Part shown: positions 35,826 through 44,574 of the stretch, one piece after another | Layout of the letters: each line of letters starts with the position of its first letter | How positions within the stretch are numbered: the first letter of the stretch is position 1 | From: Montanilutibacter psychrotolerans | Lineage (GTDB): Bacteria > Pseudomonadota > Gammaproteobacteria > Xanthomonadales > Xanthomonadaceae | NCBI RefSeq assembly: GCF_003719825.1 | Contig: NZ_RIBS01000005.1 | Span: 62,001 to 126,000, forward strand | DNA: 64,000 bases | Direction: 5' to 3' | The notes under the pieces: generated by a model | Databases searched by the model: none | What the model was told of the DNA's origin: nothing | What the model saw: the letters and a program-made list of their open reading frames with translations, nothing else | Position numbers and translations under genes: made by a program

Positions 35826-36290
35826 TCAAGGCGTCTGCTCCGCGGGCGTGGGCGGCACGTCGTGCTTCTGGTGCGCCATGCCCATCTTGTCGGCCACTTC
35901 CTTGGGCATGTACGTCTCGTCGTGCTTGGCCAGCACCTGTTCGGCGACGAAGCGGTTGCCGTCCATGCGGCCGGTGGCGATGACCGCGGTCTTCTCGCTG
36001 AACAGGTCCGGCAGGATGCCGTCGTACACGACCGGCATCTCCGCATCGCCGTCGGTGACCTTGAAGTGGGCTTCGAGCGAGCCCTGGGCGCGCTGGAACG
36101 AACCCGCCGCGACCATGCCGCCGAGGCGGAAGCGTGCGTGTTCGCCGGCTTCGCCGCGCAGCACTTCGCTGGGCGTGTAGAGGTAGGCGACATTGCGCTG
36201 CAATGCCAGCGCCACCAGCGTGGCGGCGATGCCCGCGGCGACGACGAGCAACAGCACCCACAACAGGCGGCGGCGACGGGTGGGGTTCAT
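35826..36290 (-). CDS. ccmE: haem chaperone CcmE
   Basis: A 154-residue periplasmic haem chaperone with an N-terminal anchor helix ([22 protein letters not shown]). The haem-binding motif [14 protein letters not shown] carries the covalent ligand His123 and Tyr127. The OB-fold strands [21 protein letters not shown] precede it. CcmE accepts haem from CcmC and hands it to CcmF. Its start overlaps the ccmD stop. Confidence 0.94.
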   Translation of the reverse strand: MNPTRRRRLLWVLLLVVAAGIAATLVALALQRNVAYLYTPSEVLRGEAGEHARFRLGGMVAAGSFQRAQGSLEAHFKVTDGDAEMPVVYDGILPDLFSEKTAVIATGRMDGNRFVAEQVLAKHDETYMPKEVADKMGMAHQKHDVPPTPAEQTP

Positions 36291-36451
36291 CGGGTCAGTT
36301 CCTGGGACGTTGCGCGCGCCGCATCGCGGGCGGCGCGCCGTTGCGCGTTGCGCAGTTCGCGGCGGACCTGCAGGCGGGTGGCGACGAAATCCCAGCCCAG
36401 CACCACGAAGAACACCGAATAGGCGGCGACGACATAACCGAGGTAGCTCAT
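36287..36451 (-). CDS. ccmD: haem exporter subunit CcmD
   Basis: A 54-residue single-pass protein: [23 protein letters not shown] forms the membrane helix, followed by a basic cytoplasmic tail ([17 protein letters not shown]). CcmD is needed to release haem-loaded CcmE from the CcmABC complex. Start and stop both overlap neighbours by ATGA, so it is translated strictly with ccmC and ccmE. Confidence 0.88.
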   Translation of the reverse strand: MSYLGYVVAAYSVFFVVLGWDFVATRLQVRRELRNAQRRAARDAARATSQELTR

Positions 36452-37227
36452 GCGCTGCGACCTGTGTTGCGGCGGTTGGCGGTGGCAACGCCGGCCAGTT
36501 CGGCCACCCAGGCCTTGCCGGACTCGCGGCGCAGGTTGTCGGCACGGGCGCGGGCGAGCAGGGCGCCGACGAACCACAACTTGGTGCCGATCAGCATCCA
36601 CACCAGCGGCGGCATCATGCTGGGATCCATCTTCGAATCGCCGAACAGGCTGATGGTCTGGCCCTGGTGCAGGGTCTCCCACCAGACCACCGAGTAGCGG
36701 ATCACCGGCAAAAGCACGACACCGACGATGGCCAGGAATCCGGCGGCGCGCGCGGCCGCGCGACGGTCGTCGATCGCGTGGTACAGGCCGATCACGCCCA
36801 GGTACATGAACAACAGGATCAGTTCGGTGGTCAGGCGCGGGTCCCAGTCCCACCAGGTGCCCCACATCGGCTGGCCCCAGATCGAGCCGGTCAGCAGGGT
36901 GATCAGGGTGAAGGCCGCGCCGATCGGGGCACACGCCATGGCCAGGATTTCGCACAGCTTGATCCGCCAGATCTGCGCGATGGCCGCGTACACCGCCATC
37001 AGGGCGAACACCGCCATGCTCATCCACGCGCTGGGCACGTGGATGTAGAGGATGCGGAAGCTGTCGCCCTGCTTGAAGTCGGCGTTGACCTGGAACAGTG
37101 CGCCATACAGGCCCCACGCCATGACCAGCAGGCCCAGTCCATAGCCCCATGGGCTCCAGCGCGCGGCGAAGCGATCGAAGTTGGGCGGCGAGCCGAGTTT
37201 GTGGAACCACAGCAGGATCGGATTCAT
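36448..37227 (-). CDS. ccmC: haem exporter protein CcmC
   Basis: A 259-residue six-helix membrane protein with the haem motif [12 protein letters not shown] near residue 125 and conserved His on either side ([10 protein letters not shown] and [11 protein letters not shown]). CcmC presents haem to CcmE at the periplasmic face. It overlaps ccmD at the stop; upstream, an 88-base gap to ccmB contains a stable hairpin. Confidence 0.94.
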   Translation of the reverse strand: MNPILLWFHKLGSPPNFDRFAARWSPWGYGLGLLVMAWGLYGALFQVNADFKQGDSFRILYIHVPSAWMSMAVFALMAVYAAIAQIWRIKLCEILAMACAPIGAAFTLITLLTGSIWGQPMWGTWWDWDPRLTTELILLFMYLGVIGLYHAIDDRRAAARAAGFLAIVGVVLLPVIRYSVVWWETLHQGQTISLFGDSKMDPSMMPPLVWMLIGTKLWFVGALLARARADNLRRESGKAWVAELAGVATANRRNTGRSA

Positions 37228-37319
37228 CGTTTCTCAGTCCACGCCCGGCCAACGACAGGCCGGGCAGTGACGGCGGGGATGGTCGCGGACAGTGGCTGCC
37301 GCAAGGTGGTCCGGCTCAA
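37224..37319 (-). other. TTG-started micro-ORF bridging ccmB and ccmC
   Basis: The ccmB stop reads TTGA; TTG at 37319 opens a 31-codon frame running without interruption to a TGA that overlaps the ccmC ATG. The frame is also open upstream inside ccmB, so this could be chance in GC-rich DNA. Confidence 0.15.
37243..37265. other. perfect stem-loop in the ccmB-ccmC gap
   Basis: GCCCGGCC (37243-37250) and GGCCGGGC (37258-37265) form an 8-bp stem around a seven-base loop, 16 bases before the ccmC ATG. No T-run follows, so it is more likely an mRNA processing or stability element than a terminator. Confidence 0.45.
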
Positions 37320-38008
37320 TTCAGCGCGATGCGGATGGCCGCGGCGGCCGCCAGTGGCGCCAGCACCACCGCGAGCACCAGTCCGGCGCCGAGCATCAGC
37401 AGCCCGCCGCCGTAATCCAGTCCCTGGGCCGAGGCCGCCACGCTGCCGGCGCCGAACACCAGCACGGGCACGTACAGCGGTAGCGCGAGCAGGGCCACCA
37501 GTATACCGGACCGCCTCATGCCGACCGTCAGCGCGGCCACCACCGCACCGATCAGACTGAGCAGGGGCGTGCCCAGCGCGAGCGAGGCCATCAGCGCCGG
37601 CAACTGCGCACGCGGCAGGTGCATCAGTTCGGCCAGCAACGGGGCGGCCAGCAGCAGCGGCAGCGCCGTGGTCGACCAGTGCATGAACGTGCGCACGCCC
37701 ACCAGCCACGCCAGCGGCACCGGCGCCAGCATCCATTGCTCGAGGGAGCCGTCCTCGGCGTCGCCACGGAACAGCGTGTCCAGCGACAGCAGCCCGGCCA
37801 GCAGCACCGCCAGCCACAGCACCGCACCGGCCACCTTGGCCAACTCGCGCGGCTCGCTACCCAGGCCCAGTGCAAACAGCACCACCACCAGCAGGGCGAA
37901 CAGCGCCGGCTGCAATGCATCGCCGCGACGACGCCACAACAGGCGCAGGTCGCGGGCCATCAGTGCGCGTGCCGAACCGGGCAGGCCGGGCAAACCCGCG
38001 CGGCTCAT
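37316..38008 (-). CDS. ccmB: haem exporter protein CcmB
   Basis: A 230-residue membrane protein with six hydrophobic helices, starting ALMARDLRLLWRRRGDALQPALFALLVVVLFALGLG and containing the conserved LWLAVLLAGLLSLDTLFRGDAEDGSLEQ block. CcmB is the permease partner of the CcmA ATPase in the CcmABCD haem-release complex. Its ATG overlaps the stop of a 22-codon frame that begins on the ccmA stop. Confidence 0.93.
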   Translation of the reverse strand: MSRAGLPGLPGSARALMARDLRLLWRRRGDALQPALFALLVVVLFALGLGSEPRELAKVAGAVLWLAVLLAGLLSLDTLFRGDAEDGSLEQWMLAPVPLAWLVGVRTFMHWSTTALPLLLAAPLLAELMHLPRAQLPALMASLALGTPLLSLIGAVVAALTVGMRRSGILVALLALPLYVPVLVFGAGSVAASAQGLDYGGGLLMLGAGLVLAVVLAPLAAAAAIRIALN

Positions 38009-38073
38009 GCGAGCCCCCGGCCGCGGGCGGCGTGCGCATCGGGCGCTGGAGGGGTGTCGATCATCGGATTCAT
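38005..38073 (-). other. 22-codon micro-ORF bridging ccmA and ccmB, coupled at both ends
   Basis: ATG 38073 overlaps the ccmA stop (ATGA) and its own TGA overlaps the ccmB ATG (ATGA). It encodes [20 protein letters not shown] followed by LA, without membrane or domain features. Every other short junction in this operon is an ATGA overlap, so the frame keeps the ribosome relay unbroken between ccmA and ccmB. Confidence 0.35.
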
Positions 38074-38708
38074 GCCGCCTTCTCCATCACCAGCATGCGT
38101 GTGCGCACCGGCGGGGCGGCGTAGGCGCCGTGGGTGGTGACCAGCGCGGCACCGCCATCGCGCAGGTGCGCCTGCACCATGCGGTTGACCAGCTCGATGC
38201 CTTCCAGGTCGAGGTTGGCGTAGGGCTCGTCGAGCAGCCACAGCGGTGCCGGCGACAGCCACAGCCGGGCCAGCGTCAGACGTTTTTTCTGGCCAGCCGA
38301 CAGCTGCCGGGCGAGGGCGTCCTCATAGCCGGCCAGGCCGACGATGGCCAGCGCGTTGCCGGGCACCTGCGCACGACGACGGCCGTGCAGTCCGCAAAGG
38401 AAGTCGAGGTTTTCCAGCGCGCTGAGGTCGGCCTTGAGCCCGGGAAGATGGCTGAGATAGGCGATCGCGCGTGCGCGGCGCGCGGCCTGCGCGGGCTGGC
38501 CATCGATATCGATCTCGCCCTCGTCGGCGCGCAGCAGTCCGGCCAGCACGCGCAGCAGGGTGGTCTTTCCGGCGCCATTGCCACCCTGGACCAGCAGCGC
38601 CTCGCCGGCATTCACCGAAAAATCCAGCGGCCCGAACACCGGCTCGTCGTTGCGGCTGAAGCTCAGGCCGCGGGCTTGCAGCAGGGGCGGGGCGTGATCG
38701 CTGGTCAT
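38070..38708 (-). CDS. ccmA: haem exporter ATP-binding protein CcmA
   Basis: A 212-residue ABC ATPase: Walker [10 protein letters not shown], signature [16 protein letters not shown], Walker [13 protein letters not shown] and the switch His in VTTHG. It powers release of holo-CcmE from CcmCD. It is the first gene of the nine-gene System I set. The 166 bases upstream are very GC-rich without a visible -10, so it may be co-transcribed with the DUF3293 gene. Confidence 0.93.
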   Translation of the reverse strand: MTSDHAPPLLQARGLSFSRNDEPVFGPLDFSVNAGEALLVQGGNGAGKTTLLRVLAGLLRADEGEIDIDGQPAQAARRARAIAYLSHLPGLKADLSALENLDFLCGLHGRRRAQVPGNALAIVGLAGYEDALARQLSAGQKKRLTLARLWLSPAPLWLLDEPYANLDLEGIELVNRMVQAHLRDGGAALVTTHGAYAAPPVRTRMLVMEKAA

Positions 38709-38874
38709 CGGTGTCGCGCGGGATCCGGTGGAGGTGGGGCGGTCGCCGGACCGGCCGGACCGCGCCGGGGCCAAGCGGCGGTGCAAGCGGCAACGGAAAG
38801 CCGGCGAGGTACCGTCGTGAGGCGGTCGCGCGGCGAAGGTCGACACGGGAGTGCGGCCGGGTGGCCGCGGGGGG

Positions 38875-39348
38875 TCATTCTAACCAGTCGGTGTGGTCGC
38901 AGGACGTGGCCCCGGCGGGGCGCGGCAGCATCATGCGCAGGCGCACCGGTTGCCCGTGTTCCCAGACCAGCACCGCGGCCTGGCCGAACTGCTGGGCGAG
39001 ACGGTCGACCGTGGCCGGCTCCGGATCGGCCAGCACCCAGCCCGGTTCGCGCCACCGGCCGCTTTCGTCCTCTGCCCAGGCAGGTTGCGTGGCCAGGCCC
39101 AGCGCGGCGAGTTCGGCAACCAGCAACGCATCGGCGGCCTCGTTGGCGCCGTCGGAATGCGGCTCGGATGCCGGATTCCACGCGGTGATGAACATGTAGC
39201 GCGTGGCCGGCCAGTAGGCTTCCAGGTCCTGCGCCAGCTGGCCCACACGCAATGGAAGCGCGTCGCCATCCAGCCGGACGGCATACTTCGCGCCGGCATA
39301 GGCCAGGGCAAGCTCGGCGGCGCTGACGACGTGGAGTTCCCTGCTCAT
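38875..39348 (-). CDS. DUF3293 domain-containing protein
   Basis: A 157-residue cytoplasmic protein. The central [32 protein letters not shown] and following [10 protein letters not shown] match DUF3293, a small alpha/beta family of unknown activity. The C-terminal [14 protein letters not shown] strand completes the fold. The start at 39348 gives the expected length. It is upstream of ccmA on the same strand with no terminator visible between them. Confidence 0.75.
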   Translation of the reverse strand: MSRELHVVSAAELALAYAGAKYAVRLDGDALPLRVGQLAQDLEAYWPATRYMFITAWNPASEPHSDGANEAADALLVAELAALGLATQPAWAEDESGRWREPGWVLADPEPATVDRLAQQFGQAAVLVWEHGQPVRLRMMLPRPAGATSCDHTDWLE

Positions 39349-39471
39349 GCAGCGAGTGTCATGGCGGTGTGAATGCAGCGCAATCCCGGCAGATCCCTCA
39401 GGGTGGATCAACCGACGTGCGGCGATGCGGGCATGGTGAATCGTCATTACGGCCTCGCCACCGGCATTACG

Positions 39472-39477
39472 TACACT
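39472..39477 (+). promoter_or_regulatory. -10 box upstream of the aminotransferase gene
   Basis: TACACT, within an AT-richer patch (GCATTACGTACACT) 32 bases before the ATG. -35 not evident. Confidence 0.4.
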
Positions 39478-39508
39478 CGGCGATCCCCGCGCCGGCGCCC
39501 CATACCCG

Positions 39509-40657
39509 ATGACTCCAGACACCAAGTTGCCGAAGGTCGGCACCACCATCTTCACCGTGATGTCGCAGCTCGCCATCGAGCACGGCGCGGTCAACCTCGG
39601 TCAGGGCTTCCCCGATTTCGACGTGCCCGTGCGCCTGGTGGATGCGCTGACTCGCGCGATGCAGGACGGAAAGAACCAGTACTCGCCGATGACCGGCATC
39701 CCGGCGCTTCGCCAGGCCATCGCCGGCAAGACCGAGCGCTGCTACGGCCACCGGCCCGACGCCGACAGCGAGATCACCGTGGTGTCGGGCGCCAGCGAAG
39801 CGATCTTCGATGCGATCCACGCCGTGGTGCACCCGGGCGACGAAGTGATCGTCCTGGATCCCTGCTACGACTGCTACGAACCGGCGATCGACCTGGCCGG
39901 CGGCGTGGCGGTGCACGTGCCGCTGGACCCGCGCAGCTTCGCCCCCGACTGGAACCTGGTGCGCGCCGCGATCAGTCCCCGGACGCGGCTGCTGATGATC
40001 AACAGCCCGCACAACCCGTCCGGCGCGATGTTCTCCGCCGACGACATCCGCCAGCTGACCGAGCTGCTGCGCGGCACCGACATCCTGCTGATCTCCGACG
40101 AGGTGTACGAACACATCGTGTTCGACGGCGCCATCCACGAGTCGGTGCTGCGCCATCCGGAACTGCGCGCGCGCGCGTTCGTGGTGTCCAGCTTCGGCAA
40201 GACCTACCACTGCACCGGCTGGAAGATCGGCTACTGCATCGCGCCGCCGGCGCTCAGCGTCGAGTTCCGCAAGGTGCACCAGTACAACAGCTTCAGTAGC
40301 TTCACCCCGGCGCAATGGGCGTTTGCCGAAATGCTCGAGGCCGAGCCGGAGCATTACGAGCAGCTGGGCGCGTTCTACCAGGCCAAGCGCGACCGTTTCC
40401 GCGAGCAGCTGCTGACCACCCGTCTCAAGCCGCTCGACGTGCCCGGCGGCTATTTCCAACTGGTCGACTACTCGGCGGTCAGCGATCTGGACGACGCCGC
40501 GTTCTGCCGTTGGCTGACCACCGAGAAGGGCGTCGCGGCCATCCCGCTGTCGCCGTTCTACGAATCGCCACCGGCCGGCCAGCGCCTGGCGCGGTTGTGC
40601 TTTGCCAAGAACGAAGCCACGCTGGATGCCGCGATCGAACGACTGCAGGGGCTTTGA
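39509..40657 (+). CDS. PLP-dependent aminotransferase, YbdL/glutamine transaminase K-like
   Basis: A 382-residue class I aminotransferase. LGQGFPDFDVP at the N-terminus, NSPHNPSGAMF, SDEVYEHIVFDG and the PLP lysine Lys231 in SSFGKTYHCTGWKIGY are all in place, with the C-terminal RLCFAKNEATLDAA. E. coli YbdL prefers methionine; relatives transaminate glutamine. One base separates it from an omega-amidase gene, and together they form the transaminase/omega-amidase (glutaminase II) route that uses glutamine to aminate 2-oxo-4-methylthiobutyrate, closing methionine salvage. Confidence 0.9.
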   Translation: MTPDTKLPKVGTTIFTVMSQLAIEHGAVNLGQGFPDFDVPVRLVDALTRAMQDGKNQYSPMTGIPALRQAIAGKTERCYGHRPDADSEITVVSGASEAIFDAIHAVVHPGDEVIVLDPCYDCYEPAIDLAGGVAVHVPLDPRSFAPDWNLVRAAISPRTRLLMINSPHNPSGAMFSADDIRQLTELLRGTDILLISDEVYEHIVFDGAIHESVLRHPELRARAFVVSSFGKTYHCTGWKIGYCIAPPALSVEFRKVHQYNSFSSFTPAQWAFAEMLEAEPEHYEQLGAFYQAKRDRFREQLLTTRLKPLDVPGGYFQLVDYSAVSDLDDAAFCRWLTTEKGVAAIPLSPFYESPPAGQRLARLCFAKNEATLDAAIERLQGL

Positions 40658-40658
40658 C

Positions 40659-41471
40659 ATGGACGACCTGCGCATCACCCTGGTCCAGGGCGATACCCGC
40701 TGGCACGATCCCGCCGGCAACCGCGATTACTACGGTCATCTGATGGCGCCGCTGCACGGCACCACCGATCTGGTGCTGCTGCCGGAAACCTTCACCAGCG
40801 GCTTCAGCAACGAGGCAATCCACAACGCCGAGGGCATGGACGGCCCAACCGTTGCGTGGATCCGGGAGCAGGCCGCCAAGCTCGGCGCCGCGGTGGCCGG
40901 AAGCGTGCAACTGCGTATCGACGACGGCGCGGGCGACTCCAAGGTCGTCAACCGCCTGCTGTTCGCCACCCCCGACGGCCAGCTGCACACCTACGACAAG
41001 CGCCACCTGTTCCGCTACGGCGGCGAGCACGAGCGCTACGCTGCCGGCGCGCAGCGGCTGGTGCTGGAATGGAAGGGTTGGAGGATCTGTCCGCTGGTCT
41101 GCTACGACCTGCGCTTTCCGGTGTACTCGCGCAACCGTTTCGACGTGGAGCGTCCTGGCGGGCTCGACTACGACCTGCTGTTGTACGTCGCCAACTGGCC
41201 GTCGGCGCGCGCGTACCCCTGGAAGACCCTGCTGCGCGCGCGCGCGATCGAGAACCTGTGCTTCGTCGCCGGGTTGAACCGCGTTGGCACCGACGGCAAC
41301 GGTCTGCATTACTCGGGCGACAGCGCGGTGATCGATTTCCTCGGCCAGCCGATCAGCGAATGCACCGACGGGGAAGTCGTCTCCACCACCACCTTGCAGG
41401 CCACCGAGTTGCGGGCGCACCGCGAACGCTTTCCGGCGATGCTCGACGGCGACGTGTTCTCGCTGGCGTAA
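40659..41471 (+). CDS. omega-amidase, YafV-type carbon-nitrogen hydrolase
   Basis: A 270-residue nitrilase-superfamily amidase. The catalytic triad is visible: Glu43 in LLPETF, Lys114 in YDKRHLF and Cys148 in PLVCYDLRFP. The NWPSARAYPWKTLLRARAIEN block is typical of omega-amidases such as YafV/Nit2, which split 2-oxoglutaramate or 2-oxosuccinamate to the 2-oxoacid and ammonia. Its gene starts one base after the aminotransferase stop, and removing the amide product makes the transamination irreversible. A GGGCGCC-CAA-GGCGCCC hairpin follows at 41495. Confidence 0.9.
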   Translation: MDDLRITLVQGDTRWHDPAGNRDYYGHLMAPLHGTTDLVLLPETFTSGFSNEAIHNAEGMDGPTVAWIREQAAKLGAAVAGSVQLRIDDGAGDSKVVNRLLFATPDGQLHTYDKRHLFRYGGEHERYAAGAQRLVLEWKGWRICPLVCYDLRFPVYSRNRFDVERPGGLDYDLLLYVANWPSARAYPWKTLLRARAIENLCFVAGLNRVGTDGNGLHYSGDSAVIDFLGQPISECTDGEVVSTTTLQATELRAHRERFPAMLDGDVFSLA

Positions 41472-41686
41472 GGGCGGCAACGCCGAACGGTCGTGGGCGC
41501 CCAAGGCGCCCGCCGACACGATCCGCGAGCGCTCCGGCAGCAACGGCTTCGGCCGCGATTGCCAGGTCGGCGGCCAGACGGTGAGATCACACCGGCGCGA
41601 CCAGGCGTTTCGATCGCGATAGAACCCGCGCACGCGGATGGCCGCTGGAGTCGCCAGCAAGACCCTCGATCGAGGCCCGCACCGCT

Positions 41687-41718
41687 ACAAAAACAAAGGG
41701 CGCCGAAGCGCCCTTTGC
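41687..41718 (-). terminator. strong rho-independent terminator of rluB
   Basis: On the minus strand CAAAGGGCGC-TTCG-GCGCCCTTTG is a perfect 10-bp stem with a UUCG tetraloop, followed by TTTTTG. It lies 26 bases after the rluB stop and ends the scpA-scpB-rluB unit. Confidence 0.92.
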
Positions 41719-41743
41719 TGTGTTGCTGTCGATCAGACGGGCC

Positions 41744-43477
41744 TCACGCGCCGCCGCGCGGGCCGCGACCACCGCCGGGGCGACCGCCACCGCGCGGGCC
41801 ACCCGGACGCGGGCCGCCCGGACGAGGCGCGCCACCGGGCTTGCCACCCGGACGCGGACCACCGGGACGTGCGCCGGCCGGGCCACCCGGACGCGGGCCA
41901 CGCGGCTTGTCGCCGTACGGATTGAAGCTGCCGGGATTGGCGTGATCGGACGGGAAGCTCGGGGCATTGCCCGGATGGCCGTACGGACGCGGGGCGCGTT
42001 GGCCCTGGCCGGCACCGCCACCGCCACCGCCGGGCCCACGGCGTTCGCCCTGGTAACCGCCGCCGCTGCGCTCGCCACCGTAACCACCGCCGCCGCCGCC
42101 GCCGGGACCGCGCGGGCCGCGCTCGCCCTGGCCGCCGCCCGGTCCACGCGGACCGCGCTCGCCGTAACCGCCGCCGCCGCCCGGGCCGCGTTCACTGCGC
42201 CCCTGGTAACCGCCGCCACCGCCGGCCGGACGACCGGCGCCGCCCGGGCGCGGACCGCCCGGCTTTCCGCCGTACGGCTTGCGCGGTGCCTGGCCATCGG
42301 CATTGCGGTGGCCGCTCGGGCCGGTGTCGACGCCTTCGGGAACGTACCAGCTGCGGAACGCGGCCGGATTGCCCTCGGGCAGCGCGCGCGCGCCCTTGTC
42401 CTTGCGCTGCTTGAACGGCTTCTGCGACTGCTTGGCTGCCGCTTCGCCGCTGACGGTCAGGCCGCCATGGCGACGCGGGCCGCCACGGCCGCGATCTTCG
42501 CGGACGTGGTCGAAACGGCGCAGCTCGCGGCCTTCGTCGGCACGGCTCGGGCCGCCGACGTGGGCGCGGCCTTCGCCGCCGAAATTGATCGTCGACTTGG
42601 CCGCCTTGCGCTGGCCGATCACCGGCTGCAGCGTCAGCGCGGACGGCGTGCCGTCCTCCAGGCCGAGCTCGGTACGCAGCGACTGGACCTTGTCGGTCAC
42701 CAGTTCCTGCGACTGGCCGCGCAGCAGTTCACGCGGCAGGTCGACCGTGCCGTAGCGGATGCGCTTGAGGCGGCTCACCTGGCAGCCCTGCGACTCCCAC
42801 AGGCGGCGCACTTCGCGATTGCGGCCTTCCTTGACGACCACGCGGAACCAGTCGTGCGAATCGCTGCCGCCGATGCGTTCGATCTCGTCGAACTTGGCCG
42901 GGCCGTCGTCCAGCGCAACGCCTCGGGCGAGGCGGTCGACGAGGTTGTCGGCAACCTTGTCCTCGCCTTCCGGCGCGCGGACACGGCAGACGTACTCGCG
43001 ATCGACCTCGAACGAGGGGTGCATGAGCGCGTTGGCCAACTCCCCGTCGGTGGTCAGCAGCAGCAGGCCGGTGGTGTTGATGTCCAGGCGGCCGATCGCG
43101 ATCCAGCGCGCGCCCTTGAGTGCGGGCAGCGCCTCGAAGATCGTCGGGCGACCCTCGGGGTCTTCGCGCGTGGTCACTTCGCCTTCGGGCTTGTTGTACA
43201 TCAGCACGCGTGCCGGTTCGGTCAGCGCGCTGGCGACGAACTGGCGACCATCGAGGTCGACCTTGTCGCCGCTCTTGATGCTCTGGCCGATCTGTGCAAC
43301 GTCGCCGTTGACCTTGACCAGGCCGTCGGCGATGCGCTGCTCGAGCGCGCGACGCGAGCCCAGGCCGGCCTGGGCGAGCACCTTGTGCAGGCGTTCCTCA
43401 AGGCGCGGGGCGTCGCTGGCAGCGCTTTTTTCCGTGATCCGCTTGAGCGTGAGCTTGCGGGGTTTTTCGTCGGTCAT
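41744..43477 (-). CDS. rluB: 23S rRNA pseudouridine synthase RluB with long RGG tail
   Basis: A 577-residue protein. An S4 domain spans about residues 26-75 (RLEERLHKVLAQAGLGSRRALEQRI); the catalytic domain carries NKPEGEVTTREDPEGRPTIF, Asp132 in GRLDINTTGLLLLTTDG and VKEGRNREVRRLWESQGCQVSRLKRI. The enzyme core ends near residue 290, as in E. coli RluB. The remaining half is low-complexity: a basic linker, then about 190 residues of Gly/Pro/Arg repeats (GGGGGYGERGPRGPGGG and similar). It modifies a 23S rRNA helix; the tail probably binds RNA. Overlaps scpB by ATGA. Confidence 0.93.
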   Translation of the reverse strand: MTDEKPRKLTLKRITEKSAASDAPRLEERLHKVLAQAGLGSRRALEQRIADGLVKVNGDVAQIGQSIKSGDKVDLDGRQFVASALTEPARVLMYNKPEGEVTTREDPEGRPTIFEALPALKGARWIAIGRLDINTTGLLLLTTDGELANALMHPSFEVDREYVCRVRAPEGEDKVADNLVDRLARGVALDDGPAKFDEIERIGGSDSHDWFRVVVKEGRNREVRRLWESQGCQVSRLKRIRYGTVDLPRELLRGQSQELVTDKVQSLRTELGLEDGTPSALTLQPVIGQRKAAKSTINFGGEGRAHVGGPSRADEGRELRRFDHVREDRGRGGPRRHGGLTVSGEAAAKQSQKPFKQRKDKGARALPEGNPAAFRSWYVPEGVDTGPSGHRNADGQAPRKPYGGKPGGPRPGGAGRPAGGGGGYQGRSERGPGGGGGYGERGPRGPGGGQGERGPRGPGGGGGGGYGGERSGGGYQGERRGPGGGGGGAGQGQRAPRPYGHPGNAPSFPSDHANPGSFNPYGDKPRGPRPGGPAGARPGGPRPGGKPGGAPRPGGPRPGGPRGGGRPGGGRGPRGGA

Positions 43478-44436
43478 TTCTGTGGCTCCGGCAGGTCCTG
43501 TTCGGATCCGGCCTCAAACTCGGGAACGGTCGTCGTCTCGACGGCGTTGTCTTGCTCGTGATCGTTCTCGTCCGCCGCGCGCTCTCCCGGCGCGGCTTCG
43601 GGCTTGCCCTCTACGGCACTGCCATCGGCAGGCTCGGGGGCGGTGTCGCGGTCGTCGCCGGTCGCGTCGGGGGCGGTGTCGGCCCCTTCGTCGCGCTCGG
43701 CATCGATGTCGGTGGTGTCGGTGGTGCCGCTGTCTGCGGGCGTGGTGTCGGGGGTCTCGCCGGTTGCTTCGTCACCGTCGATGACGGGCCGGCCGGAGGT
43801 GTCGTCGGCGTCGTCGTTGCTGCTTTGGTCACCCAGGCCCAGCCCGCCGGCCTGGATCGGTGCGACCTTCGCCGTGGCGCCGTCGAATGGAAGCTGCGGG
43901 TCGAGTTCGCCGATTTCCTTGAGCTCCGAAAGCGGCGGCAGTTCGTCCAGGCGCTTCAGGCCGAAGTAGTCGAGGAAGACCTTGGTTGTGCCGAACAGCG
44001 CGGGCTTGCCGGGCACGTCACGGTGGCCGACGACGCGAATCCACTCGCGCTCTTCCAACGCCTTGATGATGTTGCTGTTGACCGCCACGCCGCGAACCTG
44101 CTCGATCTCACCGCGCGTGATGGGTTGGCGGTACGCGATGAGCGCCAGGGTTTCCAGCGTGGCGCGGGTGTAGCGGGTCTGTCGGTCGGTCCACAGGCGC
44201 GCCACCCAGGGATGGACGTCGGCCTGCACCTGGAAGCGGAACCCCGATGCGGTTTCGACCAGTTCCACGCCGCGTTCGGCGCAGCCCTCGCGCAGGGCCT
44301 CGATCGCGTGTTCGACCGTGCCGGCCGGGGCCGGCTGGTCTTCGGGGAACAGGCCCTGCAACTGCGCCAGCGTCAACGGCTGGTTGGCCGCAAGCAGGGC
44401 GGCTTCGACGATGCGGGTGACGAATGTCTGTTCCAT
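43474..44436 (-). CDS. scpB: segregation and condensation protein ScpB
   Basis: A 320-residue condensin subunit. The two winged-helix domains span about residues 5-165 (FVTRIVEAALLAANQPLTLAQLQGLFPE; TRYTRATLETLALIAYRQPITRGEIEQVRGVAVNSNIIKALEEREWIRVVGHRDVPGKPALFGTT). After residue 190 a 130-residue acidic, Thr/Asp/Glu-rich tail has no predicted fold. ScpB dimers bind ScpA to clamp the Smc heads. The smc gene itself is 3 kb away on the other strand. A 37-codon frame lies between scpA and this gene. Confidence 0.93.
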   Translation of the reverse strand: MEQTFVTRIVEAALLAANQPLTLAQLQGLFPEDQPAPAGTVEHAIEALREGCAERGVELVETASGFRFQVQADVHPWVARLWTDRQTRYTRATLETLALIAYRQPITRGEIEQVRGVAVNSNIIKALEEREWIRVVGHRDVPGKPALFGTTKVFLDYFGLKRLDELPPLSELKEIGELDPQLPFDGATAKVAPIQAGGLGLGDQSSNDDADDTSGRPVIDGDEATGETPDTTPADSGTTDTTDIDAERDEGADTAPDATGDDRDTAPEPADGSAVEGKPEAAPGERAADENDHEQDNAVETTTVPEFEAGSEQDLPEPQK

Positions 44437-44460
44437 GGGCGCGGTAGGTTCTGTCGACCG

Positions 44461-44574
44461 TCAGTGCCGGCGGCGCTGACGGGCAGCGGTCCGGATGGGA
44501 TCAGCCACGGCGGGAACCGCGGAGGGCCCCGGCGTTGCGCGGGAAGAAGCGGTCGCGACGGCCGGCAGGCTCAT
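44461..44574 (-). other. 37-codon micro-ORF coupled to the scpA stop
   Basis: The scpA stop reads GCATGA; ATG 44574 overlaps it and opens a 37-residue frame (MSLPAVATASSRATPGPS..., ending in the basic RTAARQRRRH) that stops 24 bases before the scpB ATG. It has no recognisable domain. It may be a coupling frame or a small basic protein. Confidence 0.3.

Noticed and set aside
33681-36422. 913-codon plus-strand frame across ccmE-ccmG
   Set aside because: Composed of Gln/Arg/His-rich shadow sequence opposite membrane-protein codons; the ccm genes on the minus strand are unambiguous.
41760-42250. Possible tandem DNA repeat array or CRISPR-like region
   Set aside because: The repetitive DNA is the Gly/Pro/Arg coding tail of rluB; there are no equal-length repeats with unique spacers.
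41720-43561. 613-codon plus-strand frame opposite rluB
   Set aside because: The Thr/Ala-rich translation is the complement of the Gly/Arg tail; it crosses the rluB terminator context.
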